Source of the DNA: Thiotrichales bacterium
GTDB lineage: Bacteria > Pseudomonadota > Gammaproteobacteria > Thiomicrospirales > Thiomicrospiraceae
Length of the DNA: 64,000 nucleotides
Assembly (NCBI GenBank): GCA_016938655.1
Contig: JAFGUG010000057.1
Coordinates: 1-64,000, forward strand
Direction of reading: 5' to 3'
A program made the translations under genes and the position numbers. Below the pieces are notes generated by a model that had not been told where the DNA came from, searched no databases, and worked only from the letters and a program-made list of their open reading frames with translations. Below are positions 19,193 to 30,400 of the stretch, piece after piece (within the stretch, counting starts at the first letter, position 1; each line of letters opens with the position of its first letter).

Positions 19193-20575
19193 TTAAATCA
19201 CTTTAGAGAAGCGGTTTTGCATCCCCTCTTTAATGTAAGCATCAAATACCATACAGATATTGCGAATTAATAAACGGCCTTTGGCGGACACGTAAATATC
19301 GTTTTCGGTCATGCTGATTAAACCATCTTCAATCATCGGCGCTAACTGAGTTAACTCTTTGGCAAAATACTCTTTAAAACGAATCTGCCATTGAGCATCA
19401 ATTTTAGAGAAGTTTAAATGGAAATGGCTAATCAAACGAGTGATCACATCGCGACGCAGTTCATCGTCTTCCGATAGTTCCACGCCTCTAAACACCGCTA
19501 AATCGCCCGCATCAATTGCCGCATAATACTCATCCAAGCCTTTACGGTTTTGTGCATAGGTGTTATTAATTAAAGAGATAGAGGTCGCCCCCATGCCCAC
19601 CAAATCGCAATCGGCATGGGTTGAATAACCTTGGAAATTGCGGTACAGCGTTTCATCACGCTGCGCAATCGCCAACTCATCGTCCGGTTTAGCAAAGTGG
19701 TCCATCCCAATATAAACATACCCTGCTTGCAGCAAGCGTTCAGTAGTCGAATGCAATATAGCCAACTTCTCATCTGCAGACGGCATATCCGCTTCGTTTA
19801 ATTTCTTTTGCGTTGGGAACATGCTCGGCATGTGCGCATAGTTAAAAATTGAGAAGCGGTCGGGCTCGGCTTCTAACACACGGTCTAAGGTTTGGATAAA
19901 GCCTTTTTCAGTTTGTAACGGCAGCCCATAAATCAAGTCCACGTTCACTGACATAAAGCCCGCTTCACGCGCGCCTTCTAACACTTCAAAGGTTTCCGAT
20001 TGGGTTTGAATACGGTTCACCGCTTTTTGCACCGCAGGGTCAAAATCTTGCACCCCCAAACTCATGCGGTTAAAACCGAGTTCACGCAACAGTTTGACCG
20101 ATTCACGATTCGCTTCACGCGGGTCAATCTCTATGGAGTATTCACCGGAGTCATCATCGTACAAGTTAAAGTGCTGACGCGTTTTTTCCATTAACTGACG
20201 CATTTCGTCGTTGTTAATAAAGGTGGGCGTCCCGCCCCCTAAATGCAACTGTTCAACTTTACGAGATGAATCAAACAGTGCTGATTGCATCTCAATCTCT
20301 TTAAACAGTCGCTCTAAATAAGGGGTGGTTTTTGAACGGTCGCGTGTCCAAACTTTGTTGCAAGCGCAAAAAAAGCAAACGGTATCGCAAAACGGAATGT
20401 GGTAGTACAACGATAAGCCACGCCCAGAGTCGTTGCTGCGTGCGGCAGCCTCTTTGTAGTCGGCCACACCAAAGGCTTCATCAAACTGAATGGCGGTTGG
20501 GTAAGAGGTGTAACGCGGGCCGGTTTGGTTGTAGCGTTTAATCAAGGCTTGGTCGAACTGAATACTTTGTTCCAT
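19193..20575 (-). CDS. hemN: Oxygen-independent coproporphyrinogen III oxidase
   Basis: HemN is a radical SAM enzyme that converts coproporphyrinogen III to protoporphyrinogen IX without oxygen. The 460-residue length fits true HemN rather than the shorter HemW group. The N-terminus PRYTSYPTA and the iron-sulfur motif CDTVCFFCACNK (CxxxCxxC plus the extra Cys seen in HemN) are present, with LGGGTPTF and LIYGLPLQT further on. No FNR-type inverted repeat is visible in the 64 bases before the next gene. Confidence 0.95.
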   Translation of the reverse strand: MEQSIQFDQALIKRYNQTGPRYTSYPTAIQFDEAFGVADYKEAAARSNDSGRGLSLYYHIPFCDTVCFFCACNKVWTRDRSKTTPYLERLFKEIEMQSALFDSSRKVEQLHLGGGTPTFINNDEMRQLMEKTRQHFNLYDDDSGEYSIEIDPREANRESVKLLRELGFNRMSLGVQDFDPAVQKAVNRIQTQSETFEVLEGAREAGFMSVNVDLIYGLPLQTEKGFIQTLDRVLEAEPDRFSIFNYAHMPSMFPTQKKLNEADMPSADEKLAILHSTTERLLQAGYVYIGMDHFAKPDDELAIAQRDETLYRNFQGYSTHADCDLVGMGATSISLINNTYAQNRKGLDEYYAAIDAGDLAVFRGVELSEDDELRRDVITRLISHFHLNFSKIDAQWQIRFKEYFAKELTQLAPMIEDGLISMTENDIYVSAKGRLLIRNICMVFDAYIKEGMQNRFSKVI

Positions 20576-20639
20576 ACGTTTTCCAATGGGTTACTTTTTA
20601 AAACGGCGCCTAGCATACCTGATAACTGCCAATAAGAAG

Positions 20640-21989
20640 TTATTCTGCCTCAAGTGTGCAATAACTTACCTGATTACGGCCGTTATTTTTTGATCGGTAC
20701 AACTGATCATCCACGGCCGCGAAGAGTTGGTCTTCAGTAGCTTTAGAAGCAGACGGCACACTGATTGCGCCGCAACTTACCGTAAGCTTAAGGTTTGGGT
20801 TGCATTCAAAAACATGTTTCTCAACTCTCTGTCTAATACGCTCGGCCAATTGCCCGCCCTCTGGTTCTTTATCCAGGCTTAAAATGGCAAACTCTTCACC
20901 GCCCCAGCGATAGACCAAATCCTCTTGACGCACCGTGTCGTTTAGTAACGTGGCAATCTCTTTTAAAACCTTATCACCAGACGCATGGCCATGCTCATCA
21001 TTCACCGCTTTGAAATAATCGATGTCCACTAACAACATGCCAACCCAAAAATCGTGGCGTTGCGAAAAGGCGATATTCTTTTGTAGCTTGGCATCAAAGG
21101 CTCTTCGGGTTGGTAGATCGGTTAAGGTATCCAGAGTGGCTAAACGAATAAACTCAGCCTCGATTAAGTCAAGTAATACACGCCCTACTTCATCGGAGGC
21201 TAATTCCATCTCGACTAAAAACTCAATAATGCGTTCTGGATGGTGTGCCAGTGCCTCGGTTAGAGCCAAATGACCCAAACGGTGGACTTTTTCATGAGCT
21301 TGATTAAAGCTTTCTCGGTCGCTCTCTGGAATGCTCTCTAGGCCGCCGGAGTTTAACCACTGCCCTAACAAACAGTCGCTCGTTGAATACGGAAAATGCC
21401 CCTCTTCAACCTCTCCCAATGCCAAGGAATAGGCACGAACTTTCCAGTCTTGATGGTCGATGTAGGCTTGAATCAAGTCTTCAGGTGCGGCGGCGGAAAT
21501 CACTTGAAAAGAGCGACGCATGCGTCCCACTTCATCACTCGATTTACGCTTCATATGCTGCATCGCTTCGTGCATAAAATACACCGAAGAGACAATCGAC
21601 TGCCCCAAATCAATCGCATGACACAAAGCACGCGCTAACGAGGTGTTATTGCGTTTTTCAGAGATATTAATAAACAGTTGGCGGCACTGACTCAATAACA
21701 GCATGACCTGACTTTGAGAAAGCCCTAACTTATGCCAAATAATCGCTTGGTGATAGTTGGTCACATAAAACAGTTCGCTAAACTCACCACTCACTAATAC
21801 ATCGTAAAAATCATCCACCAACAGAGCATTTAAATCGTTTTCTGGAAAATCGAACTTCTCTAACCACGCCGATAAGTCGGCTAAAAAGTCTGCTTTTTGT
21901 TCACCTAAATAATCAACGTGGTCTTGAATTTCAATGCACTCACGAAAACTCAAACCCAACATCTCATGCATCGTTGCAATATTGATCAC
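20640..21989 (-). CDS. Zinc-sensing-type (CZB) GGDEF diguanylate cyclase
   Basis: This 449-residue protein has an all-helical N-terminal region (about 1-150) that I do not recognise with confidence; it may be globin-like. A chemoreceptor zinc-binding (CZB) region follows (about 175-240), with H179 in DHQDW, C206 in DCLLGQWL, and H232/H236 in AHEKVH. The GGDEF domain runs from about 285 with RWGGEEF (363-367) and an I-site RQED. In E. coli DgcZ a CZB domain binds zinc and represses cyclase activity; a similar role is inferred. It lies between hemN and rlmL on the same strand. Confidence 0.82.
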   Translation of the reverse strand: MINIATMHEMLGLSFRECIEIQDHVDYLGEQKADFLADLSAWLEKFDFPENDLNALLVDDFYDVLVSGEFSELFYVTNYHQAIIWHKLGLSQSQVMLLLSQCRQLFINISEKRNNTSLARALCHAIDLGQSIVSSVYFMHEAMQHMKRKSSDEVGRMRRSFQVISAAAPEDLIQAYIDHQDWKVRAYSLALGEVEEGHFPYSTSDCLLGQWLNSGGLESIPESDRESFNQAHEKVHRLGHLALTEALAHHPERIIEFLVEMELASDEVGRVLLDLIEAEFIRLATLDTLTDLPTRRAFDAKLQKNIAFSQRHDFWVGMLLVDIDYFKAVNDEHGHASGDKVLKEIATLLNDTVRQEDLVYRWGGEEFAILSLDKEPEGGQLAERIRQRVEKHVFECNPNLKLTVSCGAISVPSASKATEDQLFAAVDDQLYRSKNNGRNQVSYCTLEAE

Positions 21990-22016
21990 AGAAAATCCTT
22001 TTAAGTTGTTGACTGT

Positions 22017-24221
22017 TTAAACCGACTTGATAATTGACCAGGCCTGGTGAATTTTAGTGTTACGCTGAAAATCTTTTGGCATCGTTTTATGGGTCAAGTC
22101 CGACAGTTCGTAGGCTTCCAACGCCGCTTTATCCAACTTAAACTTTCGCAAATTGGTTGAAAAAATAAGCTCGCCACCGTTTTTCAAAAGTTTTAAGGTT
22201 TTGTTGATCAGCTCAACATGGTCGCGCTGAATATCCAACGTGCCTTCCATACGTTTAGAGGTAGAGAACGACGGCGGATCTAAAAAGATCACGTCAAATT
22301 GACCTTGCTGAGTCTCAGAGGCTTCATCTAACCACTCCAACACATTCTCTTGCAGTAAACGGTGCTTGGATTCGTCGCAACCGTTAATCATTAGGTTGTG
22401 TTTCGCCCAATACAAATACGTTTTTGACATATCGACACTTAAACTGCTGCTTGCGCCTTGCACGGCCGCTTGTGCCGTGGCTGTTGCGGTGTAACAAAAT
22501 AGGTTCAACAGGCGTTTACCACGTGACTGTTTGGCCACATAGGCTCGTACATCTCGGTGGTCTAAAAACAGGCCGGTATCGAGGTAATCGGTAAAGTTAA
22601 CGCGCAACTTCACACCGTTTTCCATGACCGTAAAATACTGTTTATTCTCGTCTAGCTTCTCATATTGCGAACTGCCTTTTTGGCGTTCACGAATTTTGAA
22701 AATAATGTGGTCGGGGGCTAAATCAAACACGCTCGGCAGAACCGAGATGGCTTCATGTAAACGACGTTTGGCGGCACCACGATCCACCGTTTTAGGTGCG
22801 GCATACTCATTCACCACCACCCATTCACCGCCTTCCAGCGTATGATAGTAGTCAACAGCTAAGGAATACTCGGGCATATCGGCATCGTACACTCGGTACG
22901 CCATAATTTGATTGCTCTTGGCCCATTTACGCAACGGTTTTAAGTTCTTTTTCAGGCGGTTAGAGAACATTTTCGCGCCGTCACTTTGCTCCATTTCTGG
23001 CAAGGCATTTCGCACCTCTTCAGCCAAGTTGGCACCGCCGCGCACCGCTGGTTCACGGTGGTACGCTTCCTCTACCTCAAAACGGAACAACTTACACTCA
23101 AGCGCGGCGTTGTTAAAGTTGTGACTGCGCACCGCTTTTAAACCAATGTACATACCCAATTCTGGGTTACACGTTAGAACCGCCGCCTTCCAGCCATCAA
23201 ATTCGGTTTTAAGGTAGTGTCCCAATGCCGAATAGATGATTTTAACTTCGTCGACCTCCCCCAATCGTTCGCCATAAGGTGGGTTGGTAATAATCAAGCC
23301 CGGCATCCAATCGCCCCAGCGACGACCTTGTTCCACCGACATCTGTTTAATTTCAATCGAGTCTTCATAACCGGCTGCAGCAATCGCTTCTTCGGCAATA
23401 TCCAATGACTTATGCGATACATCCGATCCGTAAATCGCTGGCAAAGTGCGCAGGCCTGCTGCTTCTCGCGCTTCGGCTTCTACCAACAAGCTCTCCCACA
23501 AATCTTCGTCGTGCTTTTTCCAGGTAATAAAGCCCATTTTGTCGGCTTTATCCATACCCGGAGCTAAGTCCGATGCCATCATCGCCGCTTCAATTAAGAA
23601 CGTACCCGAACCACACATTGGGTCGTATAAAGCCCCCCCCTGCTTGGCAATCTCTGGCCAACCAGCACGCATTAACAAGGCGGCTGCCACGTTCTCTTTT
23701 AACGGTGCAGTCACTTGCTGACCTTCGCGGTAACCACGTTGGTGCAAGCTGTAGCCGACTAAATCGATACTTAAGGTCAACTGGTTACGGTTTAAATGAC
23801 CGTGCACCCGTAACTCTGGGTTCTGCTTCTCAACAATCGGGCGTTCGCCACCATTGTTGCGAAAGTGATCCACAATGCCGTCTTTGATTTTTAACGCACC
23901 GTAATGGCTGTGGTCAATGCCCATGCCTTTACCAGAAAACGATACCGAAAACGTCCCAAACGCATCCATGTGCTCAGACCAATCAATGCGCTCTACTTCG
24001 GCGGTTAAATCCTCTTGGGTTTCAAGTTCGGTCTCTAACACCGTTAAAAAGATGCGGTTTGCCAAACGCGACCACAAGCAAGCCCGGTACGCGATCTCTA
24101 AGTTGCCTTCAAAACTCACCCCTCTTGGCTGGGCTTTGACATTTTTGGCACCCAAAGACATTAACTCTTCACGTAACAACTCACTTAATCCACCGGCAGC
24201 GGTAGCAAACAACTTCAACAT
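22017..24221 (-). CDS. rlmL: 23S rRNA guanine methyltransferase RlmKL (m2G2445 / m7G2069)
   Basis: This large dual methyltransferase modifies two 23S rRNA guanines. The N-terminal half has a THUMP domain and the RlmL catalytic domain (YDPMCGSGTFLIEAAMMA and TNPPYGERLG). The C-terminal half is the RlmK domain (LNLFCYTATATAQAA, DVIFLDPPSFSTSK). The frame is open from a TTG at 24233, but I choose the ATG at 24221 (734 residues), since family members begin near LKLFATAAGG and GGAA sits 8 bases upstream. It is 27 bases upstream of the CZB-GGDEF gene. Confidence 0.94.
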   Translation of the reverse strand: MLKLFATAAGGLSELLREELMSLGAKNVKAQPRGVSFEGNLEIAYRACLWSRLANRIFLTVLETELETQEDLTAEVERIDWSEHMDAFGTFSVSFSGKGMGIDHSHYGALKIKDGIVDHFRNNGGERPIVEKQNPELRVHGHLNRNQLTLSIDLVGYSLHQRGYREGQQVTAPLKENVAAALLMRAGWPEIAKQGGALYDPMCGSGTFLIEAAMMASDLAPGMDKADKMGFITWKKHDEDLWESLLVEAEAREAAGLRTLPAIYGSDVSHKSLDIAEEAIAAAGYEDSIEIKQMSVEQGRRWGDWMPGLIITNPPYGERLGEVDEVKIIYSALGHYLKTEFDGWKAAVLTCNPELGMYIGLKAVRSHNFNNAALECKLFRFEVEEAYHREPAVRGGANLAEEVRNALPEMEQSDGAKMFSNRLKKNLKPLRKWAKSNQIMAYRVYDADMPEYSLAVDYYHTLEGGEWVVVNEYAAPKTVDRGAAKRRLHEAISVLPSVFDLAPDHIIFKIRERQKGSSQYEKLDENKQYFTVMENGVKLRVNFTDYLDTGLFLDHRDVRAYVAKQSRGKRLLNLFCYTATATAQAAVQGASSSLSVDMSKTYLYWAKHNLMINGCDESKHRLLQENVLEWLDEASETQQGQFDVIFLDPPSFSTSKRMEGTLDIQRDHVELINKTLKLLKNGGELIFSTNLRKFKLDKAALEAYELSDLTHKTMPKDFQRNTKIHQAWSIIKSV

Positions 24222-24436
24222 AGTTTTTTCCAAATTTGGTTACAAAACAAAAACATAAACCTTAAAAGAACCGTTCTTTCAAAGGCGGTCTTTGCCCTAG
24301 CCATATAAAATTTTAATCCGCATATTTTACTGTTTTAATGCGCACATGATGTAAGTTTCTGTAAAATGGAAAATCTTCTTTAAAGCACCCTCGTACAACG
24401 CTAAACTGGGTACTGAAATAACCAACGGTAAATTTA

Positions 24437-25648
24437 ATGACGACTCCCTTTCGTAAAACGCGACTATTCTTGTGCTTACTTGCCTTGCTGATTCCAGCAA
24501 CCGGTTACAGCCAAACCCAAGCTGAGTTTGAAACTTGGTTAACTGACTTTAAAGCGCAAGCATTGCAAAAAGGCATTGCGCAAAGCACCTTAGATGCAGC
24601 TTTCAAGGAAGTTACGCTAAATGAAAAGGTGTTAGAACTGGATCGTCGTCAGCCGGAATTTACCCGAACCTTTTGGCAATACTTTAATAAAGCGGTTACC
24701 GACTGGCGTATTCAAAAAGGTCAAGAACTCTATAAAAAACACCGTCCGCTTTTGGATCAAGTCACCAAAAAAACCGGGGTTCCTGGGCGCTATTTGGTGG
24801 CTTTTTGGGGCATGGAAACCAACTACGGCGGTTACACCGGTAACATTCCGGTTATAGAGTCTTTATCTACCCTTGCCTACGACCCAAGACGCAGTGAATT
24901 CTTTACCGGTGAATTATTTTCTGCGTTAACGGTACTTAACGAAGGTCATGTCCAGTTAGAACAGATGAAGGGGTCTTGGGCGGGCGCGATGGGGCAGTGC
25001 CAGTTTATGCCATCTAACTACCTGCGTTACGCGGTGGACGGCGACCAAGATGGTAAAAAAGATTTGTGGGGCAGCCTGCCTGATGTTTTCTTTTCGGCAG
25101 GTCACTTTTTAAAGGAACTCGGCTGGCAAGAGAAGGAGAACTGGGGACGTGAAGTCGCCTTACCGAAAGGGTTTGATTACGCCCTAGCCGATGGTAAAAG
25201 CGCTAAATCGCTAGCTGACTGGGGTAAGTTAGGGCTTAAGCTAGCGGATGGCCGTGCTCTGCCAAAAGAGGAGATGGATGCAAAATTGATTCTACCAAGC
25301 GATTATCGTGGCCCTGCGTTTCTAGTGTTCGATAACTTCAGAGTCATTAAACGTTGGAATAACTCGAATAACTATGCCTTAGCGGTGGGCAATTTAGCCG
25401 ATCGAATCGTCGGCAGAAGTGGCCTCTCAAAATCGCAACCAGCAGACGACGAAGCGATGAGCAAAGCAGACATGAAAGCGATTCAAGAACGCCTAAACTG
25501 GTTGGGGTACGAGGCTGGCAAGCCAGATGGCATTGCCGGAAGTAAAACCCGTGCCGCCCTACGCGCCTTTCAAGTTGCTCAAAACTTACCTGCAGACGGT
25601 CACCCATCTGCACGGATGCTTAAACACTTGAATGCAACGCATCGTTAA
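24437..25648 (+). CDS. Membrane-bound lytic murein transglycosylase B family
   Basis: MltB-type enzymes cleave peptidoglycan glycan strands in the periplasm. The 403-residue protein has a signal peptide (about 1-25, cleaved after GYSQ region) without a lipobox, so it is a soluble form. The catalytic Glu is in WGMETNYGG (E127). AGAMGQCQFMPSNY is the substrate-groove motif. A C-terminal peptidoglycan-binding domain (about 335-400: IQERLNWLGYEAGKPDG) follows. The MltB/Slt35 group is clear, but the exact paralogue is not. Confidence 0.92.
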   Translation: MTTPFRKTRLFLCLLALLIPATGYSQTQAEFETWLTDFKAQALQKGIAQSTLDAAFKEVTLNEKVLELDRRQPEFTRTFWQYFNKAVTDWRIQKGQELYKKHRPLLDQVTKKTGVPGRYLVAFWGMETNYGGYTGNIPVIESLSTLAYDPRRSEFFTGELFSALTVLNEGHVQLEQMKGSWAGAMGQCQFMPSNYLRYAVDGDQDGKKDLWGSLPDVFFSAGHFLKELGWQEKENWGREVALPKGFDYALADGKSAKSLADWGKLGLKLADGRALPKEEMDAKLILPSDYRGPAFLVFDNFRVIKRWNNSNNYALAVGNLADRIVGRSGLSKSQPADDEAMSKADMKAIQERLNWLGYEAGKPDGIAGSKTRAALRAFQVAQNLPADGHPSARMLKHLNATHR

Positions 25649-25671
25649 CAATAAAATTACGACATTCAATC

Positions 25672-25872
25672 ATGAACCGCTCCAATCAAATACCGCCAAC
25701 CCCATCTAAACCAAACCACCTTGAACATTTGGAACATTCGGTTTGGATGGTTGGCAGTAAAACCACCTGTGATTATCCAGGTTACCTGTTTTGGAAATTA
25801 CAAAGCCAATTGACGAAACTCAACAACCGATTGAATCATGCGCAAAGAAGTGCTCAGCAGAAAGAGTCTTAA
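25672..25872 (+). CDS. Small hypothetical protein
   Basis: A 66-codon frame starts 24 bases after the transglycosylase stop. The product is hydrophilic, with Pro/Asn-rich start and a Gln/Asn-rich C-terminus, and no recognised domain. There is no clear ribosome-binding site. It is kept only because it fills an otherwise empty gap on the coding strand; it may not be a gene. Confidence 0.35.
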   Translation: MNRSNQIPPTPSKPNHLEHLEHSVWMVGSKTTCDYPGYLFWKLQSQLTKLNNRLNHAQRSAQQKES

Positions 25873-25981
25873 GCATAGCAAAATTAGGGCAACATAGTAC
25901 CTTTGTACAATAGCCACTCAGCTGAAAAACTCTACAATACTCCGATTTAACTCATACCATAACGATACAAAGCGAGCGCAT

Positions 25982-27235
25982 TTGTTTTCTTATCTTAATA
26001 AGCTCTTTCATTTTGAACGATTAGCTTCCATCAACACAAACAATCGTGCCCACATTCTAAAGGCGTTGGGGGTCATTATGATTCTCACCTCCTTTTTGTT
26101 CTCTTTACTGCACTTTAGTTACGGAGACCAAAATGGTGCGCTGTTTTTGCTTAGCATTGCCCTACTTGGCATCTTCGTTATTAAACTGACACCTTTTCTC
26201 GGCCATGCAATCTCAAGCCATCTATACAGCAGCATCATGGCGCTGACCATCTTCTACTTTTACATCAGTTTAGACTATGCCATGGCCGCTTGGTTACCGC
26301 TGATTCCAGTTGCCGGATTACTCAGTCACGGCTGGCGTGCTGGGTTCACTTGGCTAGTGATCACCCTAGTAATAACGACGCTTCTTTTTCTATTTCCGAT
26401 TGATAAAACACACACCTTTGTTGGTTTATGGGCAGACGTTCCTCCGGCTTACCAAACATTGGATGCCTTTATTGTCGCAATTGGTGCCGTTATCATCATC
26501 ACACTACTCATGCAATATGTTGAAATGGCTCGAATTTTGGCGTTTAACCACCTTGAAGAACATAAACAAAACCTAGAAGAGCAGGTGAAACAAGAGGTCG
26601 AACGTCGACTAGCGGAAACGTCGGCGTATGAGCAAGAGATTGAACTGGCGCAGAAAGAGCTGATTGTGACCATGGGCACGCTATTAGAAACCCGCTCAAA
26701 TGAGACCGGTAACCACGTGCAACGAGTTTGTGAATACTCGGCTCTTCTCGCTAAATTGCTCGGGTTAGATAACAAGGAACAAGACCTCATTTTTATTGCC
26801 GCCTCAATGCACGACATTGGTAAAGTCGCCATTGCGGACAACATCTTGCACAAACCAGGCAAGCTGAGTCCATCCGAATATGACACGATGCAACAGCATG
26901 CTGAAATCGGTTATCAAATTCTTAAAAGCTCCAAACGCCCGATTATTCAAACAGCGGCAGAGATTGCGCGTTACCATCATGAGTGGTGGAATGGCGAGGG
27001 TTACCCAAAGCAACTTAAAGGTGAAGAAATTCCACTTTATGCACGTATTGTCGCAATCGCTGATGTATTCGATGCGTTAGGCAGTGAACGTGCTTATAAA
27101 CAGCATTGGCCATTAGACGATGTTTTTGAGTATCTAAAATCCGGCTCTGGCAAGCAATTTGACCCAAAACTCATCGATCTGGTCGTTAATAACGCCGAAT
27201 CCTTCCTAAAAATTCGCAATCAACGTTTCGATTAA
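25982..27235 (+). CDS. Membrane-anchored HD-GYP phosphodiesterase
   Basis: HD-GYP proteins hydrolyse cyclic-di-GMP. This 417-residue protein has five or six hydrophobic segments in residues 30-180, a coiled coil (185-230), and an HD-GYP domain (235-400). The HD motif MHDIGK (H277/D278) and the signature HHEWWNGEGYP (332-342) are complete, so activity is expected. The start is a TTG with a weak upstream site; an ATG at codon 33 would remove only pre-membrane residues, so the start is uncertain. It converges on the CheB-CheR-GGDEF-EAL gene. Confidence 0.88.
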   Translation: MFSYLNKLFHFERLASINTNNRAHILKALGVIMILTSFLFSLLHFSYGDQNGALFLLSIALLGIFVIKLTPFLGHAISSHLYSSIMALTIFYFYISLDYAMAAWLPLIPVAGLLSHGWRAGFTWLVITLVITTLLFLFPIDKTHTFVGLWADVPPAYQTLDAFIVAIGAVIIITLLMQYVEMARILAFNHLEEHKQNLEEQVKQEVERRLAETSAYEQEIELAQKELIVTMGTLLETRSNETGNHVQRVCEYSALLAKLLGLDNKEQDLIFIAASMHDIGKVAIADNILHKPGKLSPSEYDTMQQHAEIGYQILKSSKRPIIQTAAEIARYHHEWWNGEGYPKQLKGEEIPLYARIVAIADVFDALGSERAYKQHWPLDDVFEYLKSGSGKQFDPKLIDLVVNNAESFLKIRNQRFD

Positions 27236-27310
27236 CAACACAGGTAAAGCTCCACACTTAACATTGACCGAAGGGGCTTGCTAGGTGTAAAGAAAATTGA
27301 GGTTCACGTC

Positions 27311-27336
27311 TAAAACAAGCAGGCCTGCTTGTTTTA
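27311..27336. repeat. Perfect 26-bp palindrome centred on GCAGGCCTGC
   Basis: Core at 27319-27328 with arms TAAAACAA / TTGTTTTA. It is the longest perfect member of the family here. It lies between the convergent HD-GYP and CheB-CheR genes, and its T-rich ends suit a bidirectional terminator. Confidence 0.88.
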
Positions 27337-27417
27337 AGTTTGCGCTTAATGCGTGCTTAATTTTTTAGCTAAAAACGAGATTAAATTAATTAAAACAGCC
27401 ACTCATAAGGTTACGCT

Positions 27418-30400
27418 CTAACCCGATTGCTTTAAAAAGTGACAAATTTTCTTTAAACTTTGCGGGGGTGAGAACAAATAGCCTTGCGCATATGAACAGC
27501 CATTTTGCTTTAGGAAATCAAACTGTGCTTGCGTCTCAACCCCCTCGGCAACTACCCCAAGTTGTAACGCATTGGCCATAGCAATCGTCGCTTTAATAAT
27601 CTCTTCTGAGGTGCCACCCTCTACGCCTATTTCTTGCACAAAACACATATCTATTTTTAAGGCTTTTATGGGTATACTTCTTAAGTATTTAAGATTGGAA
27701 TAGCCGGTACCAAAATCATCAATAATAAACTCAAAACCTAAAGACTGAATCTGCTCTATACGATTTTTTAAATTATCGCCATCCGGCATGATTAAGCGTT
27801 CGGTAATCTCAAACTGAAGACTCTCCGATGAGATTTTTCTTTGTTGGTGCAGCGTTTTCAGATTTTGCACAAACGCATCATTTTCAAATTCCCTTACCGA
27901 AAGGTTTATGGCAACCTTACCTAAAAAGCCATTCTCCTCTCTTAAAAAAGTCACCGCGGCAATGGCTTCTTGAATCACAAAATTTGAAATCTCGACAATT
28001 AAATCCGACTCTTCAGCAATTGGGATAAATTTATTCGGTGAAATCAAACCCAATTTAGGGTGATTCCAACGTATCAATGCCTCTAATGACACCACTTGCT
28101 GTGTTTCAAAACTGACAATGGGTTGGTAATAAACCTCAAACTCTCGTTTGGCCAAACCTTCCTGAATCGCATGTTCCAATGTCACTTTTTCAAAGGCATT
28201 ATTAGACAAGTCTTCAGAAGCAAATCGGAAGGTATTTCGGCCTTGATCTTTGGCTAAATACATCGCTAAATCGGCTTTTCGTAGTAGGTTTTCAAAATCC
28301 GCACCGTCGTTTGGGTAAACGCTAATACCCACACTGGCTCCAGTTTTTATAAAGTCGCCGCCAATACTCAGAGGCTGTGAAACCGCTTGAATCACTTTAT
28401 TCGCAATATTAGAAGCCGACAATGGCGAATCTAAGCCTTCTACAATGGCCACAAATTCATCACCTCCTAAACGGGCAATCGTATCTTGCTCCCTAAAAAT
28501 CGTCTGTAAACGATTCGCCACTTCCACTAAAACTTTGTCGCCAACCGTGTGACCAAGACCATCATTAATCACTTTAAAGCGGTCAAGATCGATAAAGAAG
28601 AGTGCTAAATCGGTTTGATTTCGTTTGGCAATCGAGAGTGCATGATCTAAACGTTCAATGCATAATGCTCTATTTGGTAACCCCGTTAAGGTGTCATGGT
28701 AAGCTAAGAAAGTCGTCTCTTCTTGGGCATTTTTTAAAGACGAAATGTCGGTCAAAACACCTACATATTGAAGTACCTCGCCATCGGCGTTTTTAACCGC
28801 ATTGACATTCAAATAAACAGAATAAAAATCGCCATTTTTATATTGATTAATCACCTCTCCAGACCAACTTCCAGAGGCTTTAATGGTCTTTTTCATATTA
28901 TGAAAAAACGCGTTAGTATGCTGATTGGTTTTTAGGATATTAACGTTTTGCCCAAGCACTTCATGTTCGGAGAAGCCGGTTAATGTTCCAAAGGCGCGAT
29001 TTACTCGCATGATAATAAAATCACTGTCGGTAACAATAATCGCCTCTTGGGTACTTTCAAAAACAACGTAGGCCTGCTCAAGTTTTAATAGGTTGTTTTT
29101 TGCTTCGGTTATGTCTTCAATAATCGAAACAAAATAGAGCGGATTGCCTTCTAAGTCACGCACTAAACCAACGGACAGATTGCCCCAAACAATCTGTCCA
29201 TTTTTATGAAAGTAGCGTTTTTCTAATTTATACTCGTCAATCTCACCTGACAACATTTGCTCAACCAAAGCCAGATCTGTACCTAAGTCTTCCGGGTGGC
29301 TAATATCCTGAAAGGTTTTCGACATTAACTCTTGTTCAGAATAGCCCAGAATCTCAAGCAACGCTCTATTCACCAACAACCAGTCCCCACTCAATGACAC
29401 ATGGGCAATCCCAATATTGGCCTGTTCAAACGTTTGTTGGTATTTTTTCTCGCTGAGCTGAGAGTCTTGTTTAGCGCGATACTCTTGCGTCATATCCCGC
29501 ACAAAACTCCATATTTTCACCGAGCCGTCTTTGTCGCGCGTAACATATTCTTGAACATGAGTGATTCTGATATCTTGATTTTTAGTCACTAAATTTAAGG
29601 TATACGGGTCTGCTCCGCCTTCGTTGACGACTCGGTGAAAATGTTCGGTCATCTCTTCTGGCGTGAAATTACTGACTAAATCAGACCATTTTTTGGTGAG
29701 TAACTGTTTTTTTGTGTAGCCGGTAATCAACTTCATCGCATGGTTGACGCTCATTAAACAGCCATCAACATCACTGATGACCACTGCATCGTTAATATTT
29801 TCCAATAGCGAGTCATAACGATAATTCAATCTCTCTAAGGCTTTTTGAGCGATGTCTTTTTGTGCATACATCTCTTTAAGTTCAGAATAAGCGGTTTCAA
29901 GCTCCTCATTGGTCGATTGCAACTCTTCAATGCTGGTTTCTAGTTCTTCATTAGTCGACTGAAACTCTTCATTAGAACTTTGTAACTCTTCATTCAAGAT
30001 CTGGTATTGAGCATTAGTAGACTCCAATTCGTCCACTAAAAACTGCATATTCTTTTTAGTGTTTTTTAACTCAACCGATAACACCGACTGCTTATCAATC
30101 GATTCATCAAATTGACTGTAAGAGGTGAGTAAACTTAACTCACTCATAGCCACCTGTTCAAACACGAAAACAAACATCTCTTCGCTGTTAAACACTAAAG
30201 GCGTGACGGAGACCTTAATAAGATAGGGTTGATCCTCTTCATTTGAGATTAAAACAAATTTGGTAGAAACCTTCTTTTGCTCTTTTTGCGCTTTTATCAC
30301 CGCCTTTCTTATCTCAATCGATAAATTCGGGTTCACCATTTTATAAAGGTTATAAGAGATAAAACCGTCGGGCATCGATAGGTATTTGAAGTCGCCTCTT

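Noticed and set aside
20576-20639. FNR site upstream of hemN
   Set aside because: No TTGAT-N4-ATCAA-like sequence is visible in the gap.
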